Assembly: GCA_016463045.1 (NCBI GenBank)
Contig: JAEMSB010000008.1
Coordinates: forward strand, 13,075 to 21,986
DNA length: 8,912 nucleotides
Direction: 5' to 3'
Origin: Niveispirillum sp.
GTDB lineage: Bacteria; Pseudomonadota; Alphaproteobacteria; Azospirillales; Azospirillaceae
Shown here piece after piece: positions 1 through 6,066 of the stretch (the stretch's first letter is position 1; every line of letters starts with the position of its first letter). The notes below the pieces were generated by a model. The model searched no databases, had not been told where the DNA came from, and worked only from the letters and a program-made list of their open reading frames with translations. A program made the translations under genes and the position numbers.

Positions 1-741
1 GTCGGTGGCCGTGTCGCCGCTGTCCTGATGGATGAGGCGGAACTGGCTTCCGCCCGGCGGGATGCGAGCATCGACGCTACCGGTCTGACCATCGCGTTTG
101 AACGTTACATGCCGTTGGGCGTCTATTTCTCCGCCGCCTTTCTGAAGGCGTATCCGGGTTTTCTGGAACGGTTCAACGCCCAGATCCCGCATTGCGCCGC
201 CGCCAACATGGCTCTGTCATCGGCAGAACGCCGTACGGCCCTGGCCGTGGCGCAGCATGTGCGTGATCAGCTTCTGGCCGATCCGGCCGTTCTGCCAGCC
301 TTGGCCGCCGCGTGGCAGGTGAACGGGTCTAAGCCGGTGCAGCAGATCATGATGGAGGATCGTCGTTATCAGGCGCATCGCGACCAGGCGGATGACCCGT
401 TGGTCACTGGCCTGCGAGATCACCCGCTGTCAGCGGCACTTTACCGGTTACGGGCCGCATCGGGCGGCGTGGTATCGGAAATCCTGCTGTTCGACGGAGC
501 CGGCATGGCCGTGGCGTCCGACCCTTTATCCAGCGATCTCTGGCAGGCGGATGAACGGAAATTCTCCATGACCGTTGTGAAGGGCCCTGATATCGCCTTC
601 ATCGACACTATCGCCTTCGATCAATCGACCAGTCAGTTCAGTGTTCAGATCAGCTTTGCCATCGGCGGCGATCCCTCCGCCCCGGCCCTGGGTGGGTTGA
701 CCATCGGTTTGAATATCGAACGGACCTTGAACGGGAAATAG
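1..741 (+). CDS. PDC-type sensor-domain protein, 5' end outside the window
   Basis: The frame is open from base 1 to a TAG at 739-741. The first ATG is at 28, but no Shine-Dalgarno sequence precedes it and the codons before it look coding, so the true start probably lies upstream. From ATG 28 the product is 237 residues. The C-terminal half (about residues 150-233) runs SEILLFDGAGMAVASDP, then DLWQADERKF, then AFIDTIAFDQST, and ends GGLTIGLNIERTL. This order (a strand with a DxxG turn, W-Q-x-D-E-x-K, a phi-I-D-x-phi-x-F-D strand, and a final G-x-phi-x-phi-G-phi-N strand) is what I recognise from free-standing PDC/Cache-like sensor proteins of alphaproteobacteria, which usually bind small ligands outside the cytoplasm. 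The N-terminal half is helical and not recognised. No membrane segment or kinase, cyclase or chemotaxis output domain follows. A signal peptide, if any, is upstream of the window. Ligand and partner are unknown. The family call is moderate. Confidence 0.7.
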   Translation, partial: VGGRVAAVLMDEAELASARRDASIDATGLTIAFERYMPLGVYFSAAFLKAYPGFLERFNAQIPHCAAANMALSSAERRTALAVAQHVRDQLLADPAVLPALAAAWQVNGSKPVQQIMMEDRRYQAHRDQADDPLVTGLRDHPLSAALYRLRAASGGVVSEILLFDGAGMAVASDPLSSDLWQADERKFSMTVVKGPDIAFIDTIAFDQSTSQFSVQISFAIGGDPSAPALGGLTIGLNIERTLNGK

Positions 742-751
742 GGGAGCAGCC

Positions 752-1228
752 TTACCGTTCCATCAGGTCGGGCCGTCCGTCTTCGTCCATTTGCATCGGG
801 CGGCGATCACCCCGACGCTTCACCTCCATGTCGCTGCCCGACACGGCCAGGGACATGGCAAAGCCCGTATCGGGGCAGGGGTTGGGGGCATAGCCACGGG
901 CCAGCGCCTTGTCATCCTTGCCATAATCCAGGCGCGCGCCGGCATAGGTGCCGCTGACGCCGCCCATGGCAACGCCAGCCTCCACGGTCTTGCGCACGCG
1001 GCATTTGGCTTCCTGTTCGGCCTGCTGCGCCTGTGCCACCGGTACGCCCTGGCTGTAATCGGGCACCGTGCGGGCCGTGGGGCCACCACCCACCGGCTGC
1101 GGCTCTGGCTTCTTTTCCAGCAGGGTGAAGGTATTGACCGGGGCCGATGCGGGCGCTGCCTGTTCCTCCGCCGTTGCGGAAAGGGCGATGATCGACAAAA
1201 CCAGGCCGGTCAGAAACAGGGTGCGCAT
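752..1228 (-). CDS. small exported protein of unknown function
   Basis: The product is 158 residues. The chosen start is the ATG at 1226-1228 because GGAGG lies 5 nt upstream (1234-1238) and translation then opens directly with a signal peptide: MRTLFLTGLVLSIIALSATA, with a signal peptidase I site after A20 (A-T-A, then EEQ). A start at 1270 would add 14 residues ahead of the signal peptide and is less likely. The mature protein starts with a Pro/Ala-rich low-complexity stretch. A compact part follows with two cysteines (in AKCRVRKT and PNPCPDTG) that could form one disulfide in the periplasm, a Gly-rich GVAMGGVSGTYAGARLDYG segment, and a charged tail. I do not recognise a family. It lies 68 nt after topA on the same strand, so it may be co-transcribed. 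Its end is 10 nt from the convergent PDC-domain gene. Confidence 0.72.
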   Translation of the reverse strand: MRTLFLTGLVLSIIALSATAEEQAAPASAPVNTFTLLEKKPEPQPVGGGPTARTVPDYSQGVPVAQAQQAEQEAKCRVRKTVEAGVAMGGVSGTYAGARLDYGKDDKALARGYAPNPCPDTGFAMSLAVSGSDMEVKRRGDRRPMQMDEDGRPDLMER

Positions 1229-1233
1229 GGGGC

Positions 1234-1238
1234 CCTCC
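1234..1238 (-). promoter_or_regulatory. ribosome binding site deciding the start of the exported protein
   Basis: GGAGG on the minus strand, 5 nt before the ATG at 1228. It places the start immediately at the signal peptide and argues against the longer reading frame starting at 1270. Confidence 0.6.
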
Positions 1239-1296
1239 AGGGTGCTGATACCCTTTACACGGCTGAACATGGTTCACCCTATCGCTGTTTGCAAGT

Positions 1297-3969
1297 TCAC
1301 GCCTTGGCTTTTTTCACTGCTGGCTTCTTTGCCGCTGTCGTTGCCGTCTTCGCCGCTGGCTTCTTTGCCGCTGCCGCCTTTGGTGCGGCGGCTTTCTTGG
1401 CGGGCGCCTTCTTCGGCATTTCTTCAGCCTCTGCCTCCGGTACGGCCCCCTTCTTGGCCGTGTCCTTGGCGGCCTTCGCGGCCAGCAGTTCCACAGCCTG
1501 TTCCAGGGTCAGCGTGTCGGCGTTGTAGGCCTTGGTGATGCTGGCAAACAGCTTGTTATGCTTCACATAGGGCCCGAAGCGACCGGACCCGATGGAGATG
1601 GGCTTGCCATCCTTGGGATGGTTACCCAGCTCGCGTCCTGCCACCGCCTTTTTCACCGGCCCATCGCCCAGCAGGACGACCGCGCGGTTCAAGCCGATGG
1701 TCAGCACGTCATCATCGGGCGGGATGTTCTTGTAGGCATCGCCATGCTTCAGATACGGGCCGAAGCGTCCGATTCCGGCCTGGATCTCCTGGCCCGACGA
1801 CGGATGCATGCCCAGCGAACGCGGCAGCGACAGCAGCGCCAGCGCCGTATTCAGGTCCACATCCTGAGGGTTCAGGCCGCGGGGCAGAGAGACACGTTTT
1901 GGCTTCTCCCCCTTGGCCACGGCCTCGCCCAACTGGACATAGACGCCATAGGGGCCGCGCTTCATCACCACATTCTGGTTCGTCTCGGGATCGACACCCA
2001 GATCGCGGTCGGCATCCGCCTCCGCCTCTTCACCGGCCACGGCCAGCGGGCGGGTATAGCGGCATTCCGGGTAATTGGAACAACCGATGAAGGCGCCGGT
2101 CTTGCCCAGCTTCAACGACAGCCGCCCCGACCCGCAGGTGGGACAGACGCGCACATCGATCTTGTGCCCCTCGGCATCGAACCGGTCGGGGAAGAAATGC
2201 GGCCCCAGCGCATCATCCAGGGCATTCAGAACCTGGGTGATAGTCAGGTCCTTGGTCTCGTCGATGGAAGCGTGGAAATGCTTCCAGAATTCGCGCAGCA
2301 CGTCCTTCCAGAAGATGCGCCCGCCGGAAATATCGTCCAGCTTCTCTTCCAGCGCCGCTGTGAAATCATACTGGACATAGCGGTTGAAGAAATTCTCCAA
2401 GAAGCTGGTGACCAGCCTGCCCCGGTCCTCCGGCTCAAACCGCCGCTTCTCCAGCCGCACATAATTGCGCTCCTGCAGCACCTGTAGGGTGGAGGCATAG
2501 GTGGAGGGGCGACCGATACCCAGCTCCTCCATCTTCTTCACCAGGCTGGCCTCGGTATAGCGCGGCGGCGGCTGGGTGAAGTGCTGATCGGATTTCAGGG
2601 CGCCGCGCGTCAGGTCGTCGCCATCCTTCATGGGCGGCAGGCGGCGGTTCTCCTCCTCCTCCCCGTCATCATCCTTCTCTTCCTGATAGACCTTCAGGAA
2701 GCCATCGAATTTCAGGATGGAACCGGTGGCGCGGAACACAGCTTCCGCACCCTTCGACATGATGTCCACGGTGACCTGATCCAGCACGGCGCTGGCCATC
2801 TGGCTGGCCACCGTGCGCTTCCAGACCAGCTCGTAAAGCCGCAGCTCATCCTTATCCAGATAGCGGGTCAACTGGTCGGGCCGGCGGAAAAGGTCGGTGG
2901 GACGGATGGCCTCGTGCGCTTCCTGGGCGTTCTTGGCGGCGGTCTTATAGATGCGGGGCTTGTCCGGAACGTAATTGTCGCCCCAGGTCTGGTGGATCAG
3001 GCGCCGCGACCCGTCAATGGCCTCCTGGCTCAAGGACACGCCGTCGGTACGCATGTAGGTGATGAGGCCGACCGTCTCCCCACCAATATCCACGCCTTCA
3101 TACAGCTTCTGGGCGGTGCGCATGGTCTTGACGGCACCAAAACCCAGCTTGCGGCTGGCTTCCTGCTGCAAGGTGGAGGTGGTAAACGGCGCATAGGGGT
3201 TGCGCTTCACCTCCTTGCGCTCCACCCGGCCGACCTTGAACAGCATGGGGCGGATACGGGCCAGGGCGGCCTCGGCGGCTGCCTTGTTGCCAAGGCTGAA
3301 CTTCTCCAGCCGCTTGCCATCCAACTGCGTCAGGCGGGCGGTGAAGGTGGAGCCGTCGTGCGTTTTGAACTCCGCCTCGATGGTCCAGTATTCCTGCGGC
3401 TTGAACGCTTCGATCTCGGCTTCACGCTCACAGATCAGGCGCAGGGCCACCGACTGCACCCGGCCCGCCGATTTCGCCCCCGGCAGCTTGCGCCACAGAA
3501 CCGGCGACAGATTGAAACCCACCAGATAATCCAGGGCGCGGCGGGCGAGGTACGCCTGCACCAGTTCCTGATCCACATCGCGCGGCTTGCCGATGGCGTC
3601 CAGGACGGCGCTTTTGGTAATCTCGTTAAAGGTGATGCGGCGGATTTCCGCCTTGCCGGCCAGCCGCTTTTCCTTCAGCAGCTCATGCACATGCCAGGCG
3701 ATGGCTTCCCCTTCGCGATCCGGGTCAGTGGCCAGGAAGACGCGGTTTGCACCGCGCACGGCGCGGGCAATTTCATCGACATGGCGCTTGGAACGGTCAC
3801 CCAGCTCCCAATCCATCTCGAAATCCTCTTCGGGGCGCACCGACCCGTCCTTGGGCGGAAGGTCGCGCACATGCCCGAAGCTGGCGAGGACGGTGAAGTC
3901 CGACCCCAAATATTTGTTGATGGTCTTGGCCTTGGCCGGGGATTCGACGATGACGACACTGCCAGCCAC
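1297..3969 (-). CDS. topA: DNA topoisomerase I (type IA)
   Basis: Cytoplasmic enzyme that relaxes negative supercoils by cutting and passing one DNA strand. The product is 890 residues. The Toprim domain opens with VVIVESPAKAKTINKYLG (Glu9) and contains TDPDREGEAIAWH at 81-93 with the metal-binding acidic residues D82, D84 and E86. The active-site motif GLITYMRTDG puts the catalytic tyrosine at Y305, and HEAIRPTD follows at 352-359. One C4 zinc finger is visible (C609, C612, C630, C636). Three topoisomerase C-terminal repeats follow (GPYGVYV near 672, GRFGPYLKHG near 734, GRFGPYVKHN near 796). The last 50 or so residues are a Lys/Ala/Pro-rich tail that probably binds DNA. An acidic run (DDDGEEEE, 433-440) sits in a loop. 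The start codon is GTG (3967-3969), supported by the usual N-terminus just before the ESPAKAKT motif; AGGCGGG about 7 nt upstream is a modest ribosome binding site. It lies 51 nt downstream of dprA, so the two are probably one operon. Confidence 0.97.
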   Translation of the reverse strand: MAGSVVIVESPAKAKTINKYLGSDFTVLASFGHVRDLPPKDGSVRPEEDFEMDWELGDRSKRHVDEIARAVRGANRVFLATDPDREGEAIAWHVHELLKEKRLAGKAEIRRITFNEITKSAVLDAIGKPRDVDQELVQAYLARRALDYLVGFNLSPVLWRKLPGAKSAGRVQSVALRLICEREAEIEAFKPQEYWTIEAEFKTHDGSTFTARLTQLDGKRLEKFSLGNKAAAEAALARIRPMLFKVGRVERKEVKRNPYAPFTTSTLQQEASRKLGFGAVKTMRTAQKLYEGVDIGGETVGLITYMRTDGVSLSQEAIDGSRRLIHQTWGDNYVPDKPRIYKTAAKNAQEAHEAIRPTDLFRRPDQLTRYLDKDELRLYELVWKRTVASQMASAVLDQVTVDIMSKGAEAVFRATGSILKFDGFLKVYQEEKDDDGEEEENRRLPPMKDGDDLTRGALKSDQHFTQPPPRYTEASLVKKMEELGIGRPSTYASTLQVLQERNYVRLEKRRFEPEDRGRLVTSFLENFFNRYVQYDFTAALEEKLDDISGGRIFWKDVLREFWKHFHASIDETKDLTITQVLNALDDALGPHFFPDRFDAEGHKIDVRVCPTCGSGRLSLKLGKTGAFIGCSNYPECRYTRPLAVAGEEAEADADRDLGVDPETNQNVVMKRGPYGVYVQLGEAVAKGEKPKRVSLPRGLNPQDVDLNTALALLSLPRSLGMHPSSGQEIQAGIGRFGPYLKHGDAYKNIPPDDDVLTIGLNRAVVLLGDGPVKKAVAGRELGNHPKDGKPISIGSGRFGPYVKHNKLFASITKAYNADTLTLEQAVELLAAKAAKDTAKKGAVPEAEAEEMPKKAPAKKAAAPKAAAAKKPAAKTATTAAKKPAVKKAKA
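1319..1373 (-). repeat. 19-bp direct repeat in the topA tail
   Basis: The unit gctggcttctttgccgctg occurs at 1319-1337 and again at 1355-1373, exactly 36 bp (12 codons) apart and in frame. It encodes the repeated Ala/Lys/Pro units of the basic topoisomerase tail. Such repeats let the tail change length by slippage or recombination without breaking the frame. Confidence 0.7.
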
Positions 3970-4020
3970 TGAAGGACCCGCCTTTGCAAGAACGATGGAC
4001 GACCGGACGGCAGAACAAGA

Positions 4021-5181
4021 TCAGATCAGGCTGACCTGCCCACCGGGATGGCGCTGCAGCCGCCCCGCCAGTTCCAGTTCCAGCAGGACAGTCAACACCA
4101 CTCCGGCAGACAATTGGCAGCCGCGGACCACTTCGTCAATGAGAACCGGGGAGGGAGACAGGCACTCCACTACCCGCCGGCGCGCTTTTTCCAGTTCCAC
4201 CTCATCCTCCTGGGCCGGTGTAGTGGGGCGGAACAGGCCACCGGATGGCTCCGACAGCGGGCGGTGCAACGCTCCCCGGAGGTGGCTTATGATATCGTCC
4301 GCATTCTCCACCAGCCCCGCACCCTCCTTGATCAGCCGGTTACAGCCCTGGGCACGGGGGTCCAGCGGTGATCCTGGCACGGCGAAGACGTCGCGCCCCT
4401 GCTCCCCGGCGAACCGGGCCGTTATCAGCGATCCTGACTTCACCGCCGCTTCCACTACGACGATGCCCAGCGACAGGCCGGATATCAGGCGATTGCGCCG
4501 CGGGAAATGCCGTGCCTGCGGCTCGGTCCCAAGGGGTGATTCGGCCAACACGGCACCGCGTGCCGCAATGTCACGGTAAAGCCCGTCATTCTCGGGTGGA
4601 TAGATAATGTCCACGCCGCCGGCCACCACAGCCACTGTTCCGCCGCCCGACACGCCACCGGCTAGCGCACCTTGATGCGCCGATGTGTCAATCCCGCGTG
4701 CTAGACCCGAAACCACTGTGAAACCCGCTTCGGCCAGATCCCTCCCCAGTTTCTCGGCCATCTTCCGGCCCACGATACTGGCATTGCGGGCCCCGACAAT
4801 ACCCACGCAGGGCCGTGACAGCAGCGCTGGAAAACCCAGCAGGGTCAATACCGGTGGTGCATCGTCCAGCACGGCTAGCGGGCCTGGATATTCTGCTTCC
4901 CCCCGGAACAGCCAGCGAGCGCTCATTCGCTCCAGGGCGGCGGCCTCCCGTTCCACCTCCGTCTTGCCTGGAATGCGCAAAGGTGCCGTTCGCCCCCCAC
5001 GCTTGGCCAACTCCGGCAGGGCGGTCAAGGCAGCGGTGGCGGTGCCGAACCGTTCCAGTAATCGCATGAACGTCACCGGCCCAACATTCTCCGTCCGGAT
5101 CAGACGGACGCGGTCGATGCGCTCAGCATGGGACAGGGGGGCATTTTGAGATTGCATGAAGATATGGTTCTGCAATGGCAT
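4021..5181 (-). CDS. dprA: DNA processing protein DprA (Smf)
   Basis: DprA binds single-stranded DNA in the cytoplasm and loads RecA during natural transformation; the gene is widespread also in bacteria not known to be competent. From the ATG at 5181 the product is 386 residues. An N-terminal SAM-like helical region (about 19-70, RLIRTENVGPVTFMRLLERF) is followed by the Rossmann-like DprA core. Core motifs are CVGIVGARNAS (125-135), SGLARGIDTSAHQGAL (158-173), VDIIYPPEN (190-198), HFPRRNRLISGLS (225-237) and KSGSLITARFAGEQGRDVFAVPG (248-270). A winged-helix domain closes the protein (about 329-386, with VLIDEVVRGC and LELAGRL). All core motifs look intact. The start is uncertain: neither ATG 5181 nor the Met at residue 9 (ATG at 5157) has a good ribosome binding site, and the second fits better if the TTGACA at 5187-5192 is the promoter -35. 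topA follows after 51 nt. Confidence 0.95.
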   Translation of the reverse strand: MPLQNHIFMQSQNAPLSHAERIDRVRLIRTENVGPVTFMRLLERFGTATAALTALPELAKRGGRTAPLRIPGKTEVEREAAALERMSARWLFRGEAEYPGPLAVLDDAPPVLTLLGFPALLSRPCVGIVGARNASIVGRKMAEKLGRDLAEAGFTVVSGLARGIDTSAHQGALAGGVSGGGTVAVVAGGVDIIYPPENDGLYRDIAARGAVLAESPLGTEPQARHFPRRNRLISGLSLGIVVVEAAVKSGSLITARFAGEQGRDVFAVPGSPLDPRAQGCNRLIKEGAGLVENADDIISHLRGALHRPLSEPSGGLFRPTTPAQEDEVELEKARRRVVECLSPSPVLIDEVVRGCQLSAGVVLTVLLELELAGRLQRHPGGQVSLI

Positions 5182-5192
5182 TCAAGTGTCAA
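5164..5192 (-). promoter_or_regulatory. possible sigma-70 promoter for dprA-topA
   Basis: A perfect -35 hexamer TTGACA reads on the minus strand at 5192-5187. With a 17-nt spacer the -10 position falls on AACCAT (5169-5164), only a 3/6 match to TATAAT. If used, transcription would begin downstream of the ATG at 5181 and force translation from the Met at 5157 or later. The -35 is good, the -10 is poor. Confidence 0.25.
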
Positions 5193-5255
5193 CGATAATG
5201 GTTGATCACTGGATGGAATCTAATCGCATGGCCAAGTGCATTAGGTGGAGATAGG

Positions 5256-5275
5256 CGAAATTATCGTCAATTTCG
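5256..5275. promoter_or_regulatory. 20-bp inverted repeat, possible operator
   Basis: The sequence cgaaatt-atcgtc-aatttcg is a perfect 7-bp inverted repeat with a 6-nt centre. On the minus strand a -35-like TTGACG (5270-5265) lies inside it, followed after 19 nt by CCTAAT, so a protein bound here could affect leftward transcription of dprA-topA. The regulator is unknown, and chance occurrence in AT-rich DNA is possible. Confidence 0.3.
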
Positions 5276-5378
5276 ATTGTGTGGATTTCAATTCGCGAAA
5301 ATCAGGAATATCCTAAAATCTCATTAAAATAGCGTTCGATTTATGAATATCCCCTAAACGACTGACCAACAGATCCGC

Positions 5379-5384
5379 AGGAGA
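5379..5384 (+). promoter_or_regulatory. ribosome binding site deciding the matrixin-like start
   Basis: AGGAGA lies directly against the ATG at 5385 (too close to use) and 6 nt before the ATG at 5391. The second ATG is therefore the likely start. Confidence 0.65.
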
Positions 5385-5390
5385 ATGAAG

Positions 5391-5993
5391 ATGAACGCCG
5401 CCGTACCCAATGTCCCTGATGCCTCCGCCGCGCCCCTGGCCGCAGCCCAGAATCCGTTTGCTACTCGCGTCAATGACGAGGGTGGTGGTCAGGATAATGC
5501 CCACACTTTGCGGCCCGGCATCAAATGTGGGACGGAAGATAAGGGGTATGCAATGCCCCGTAGTCGATCAATTTACGAGATTGTCGTTGATGCTAGCGGC
5601 GGGTTTATTCCGTTATGGGAGGCTGGATTTACTCTCAATTGGCGCTTTCGAGAGGCCTCCTTCCAGCGTTTTTCGGATCCTGGGGCCGCTAAGACAGCTA
5701 TTGAACGGCTGTTGGCGAAAGCCTTGATCGCATGGGGCAAGGCTTGGCCGGCGCTGGTATTTGGCGAACATCGGCCTTTCAGTATCATGAATTATGGCGA
5801 CAATTGTCAACTCACGGACCAGGACCGTTTGGACCTCAAACGGCTGTATATAGTAGCTTGGTTAGGAGAATTAAAGGAAATCAACGGCACGCAAAATCGT
5901 TTAGTTCGCCCATACCACAATAGTGGAAGCATAATTGGATCAAATGGACAGGTGGTAGCCTTCAGTATGGTTTCTGACGATAGTCGATTCTAG
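5391..5993 (+). CDS. matrixin-like metalloprotease relative lacking the zinc site
   Basis: The product is 200 residues, with no clear signal peptide and a disordered-looking first 55 residues. Residues 61-118 (IYEIVVDASGGFIPLW, then TLNWRFREASF, then AIERLLAKALIAWGKAWP) match the start of a matrixin/M10-like catalytic domain: the first strand L-x-W-R-F, then a helix ending in A-W-G-x-A. Residues 124-175 (FGEHRPFSIMNYGDN, LTDQDRLDLKRLYIVAW, LKEINGTQNRLVRPYH) look like the end of the same domain, with SIMNYG as the Met-turn. In active relatives an HExxHxxGxxH zinc motif and several strands lie between these parts. Here they are joined after only a few residues and no HExxH occurs anywhere. It therefore looks like an in-frame internal deletion and a probable inactive protein. 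The frame is intact to the TAG at 5991-5993. The family call rests on recalled patterns. The lipoprotein gene follows after 73 nt with no visible terminator. Confidence 0.7.
   Translation: MNAAVPNVPDASAAPLAAAQNPFATRVNDEGGGQDNAHTLRPGIKCGTEDKGYAMPRSRSIYEIVVDASGGFIPLWEAGFTLNWRFREASFQRFSDPGAAKTAIERLLAKALIAWGKAWPALVFGEHRPFSIMNYGDNCQLTDQDRLDLKRLYIVAWLGELKEINGTQNRLVRPYHNSGSIIGSNGQVVAFSMVSDDSRF
5719..5745 (+). repeat. 8-bp inverted repeat at the presumed deletion site
   Basis: aagccttg (5719-5726) and caaggctt (5738-5745) are perfect inverted copies around an 11-nt loop. They lie inside the matrixin-like gene at residues 110-118, exactly where the zinc-binding part appears to be missing. Confidence 0.5.
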
Positions 5994-6056
5994 AGAGACT
6001 GCTGATATTTTGCTGATGATGAGAGTCAAACACTGATCGATAAACCACTTTGCCAT

Positions 6057-6061
6057 GGAGG
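6057..6061 (+). promoter_or_regulatory. ribosome binding site deciding the lipoprotein start
   Basis: GGAGG ends 5 nt before the ATG at 6067 and overlaps the alternative ATG at 6055, so translation should start at 6067. Confidence 0.65.
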
Positions 6062-6066
6062 TTGTC

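Larger units (their letters stand above)
5182..5390. other. divergent intergenic region with short inverted repeats
   Basis: This 209-nt stretch separates dprA (leftward) from the matrixin-like gene (rightward) and should hold both promoters. It is AT-richer than the flanking minus-strand genes. It contains tcaac-7 nt-gttga (5189-5205), the longer cgaaatt palindrome (5256-5275), ttcgcgaa (5292-5299) and agga-ata-tcct (5304-5314). Two TAAAAT boxes (5314-5319 and 5325-5330) on the plus strand could be -10 elements for the rightward gene, but I see no convincing -35 at the right distance. Confidence 0.45.

Noticed and set aside
791..1528. 245-residue plus-strand open frame rich in Ala/Phe
   Set aside because: It runs antisense to the exported protein and the topA tail; its Ala/Phe-rich repeats are the complement of the Lys/Ala codons.
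1558..2487. 309-residue plus-strand open frame
   Set aside because: It lies entirely opposite conserved topA repeats and zinc finger, with no ribosome binding site or family resemblance.
2581..3972. 463-residue open frame on the plus strand opposite topA
   Set aside because: It is the antisense shadow of topA, an effect of GC-rich codons; the minus strand encodes an intact, fully recognisable topoisomerase, and this frame shows no known motif.
3587..4579. 330-residue plus-strand open frame crossing the topA-dprA junction
   Set aside because: Ser/Arg/Pro-rich composition typical of antisense frames; both genes on the other strand are certain.
5182..5390. Possible CRISPR or tandem array in the AT-rich intergenic region
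   Set aside because: Only short single palindromes are present; there are no regularly spaced repeats of 20 bp or more.
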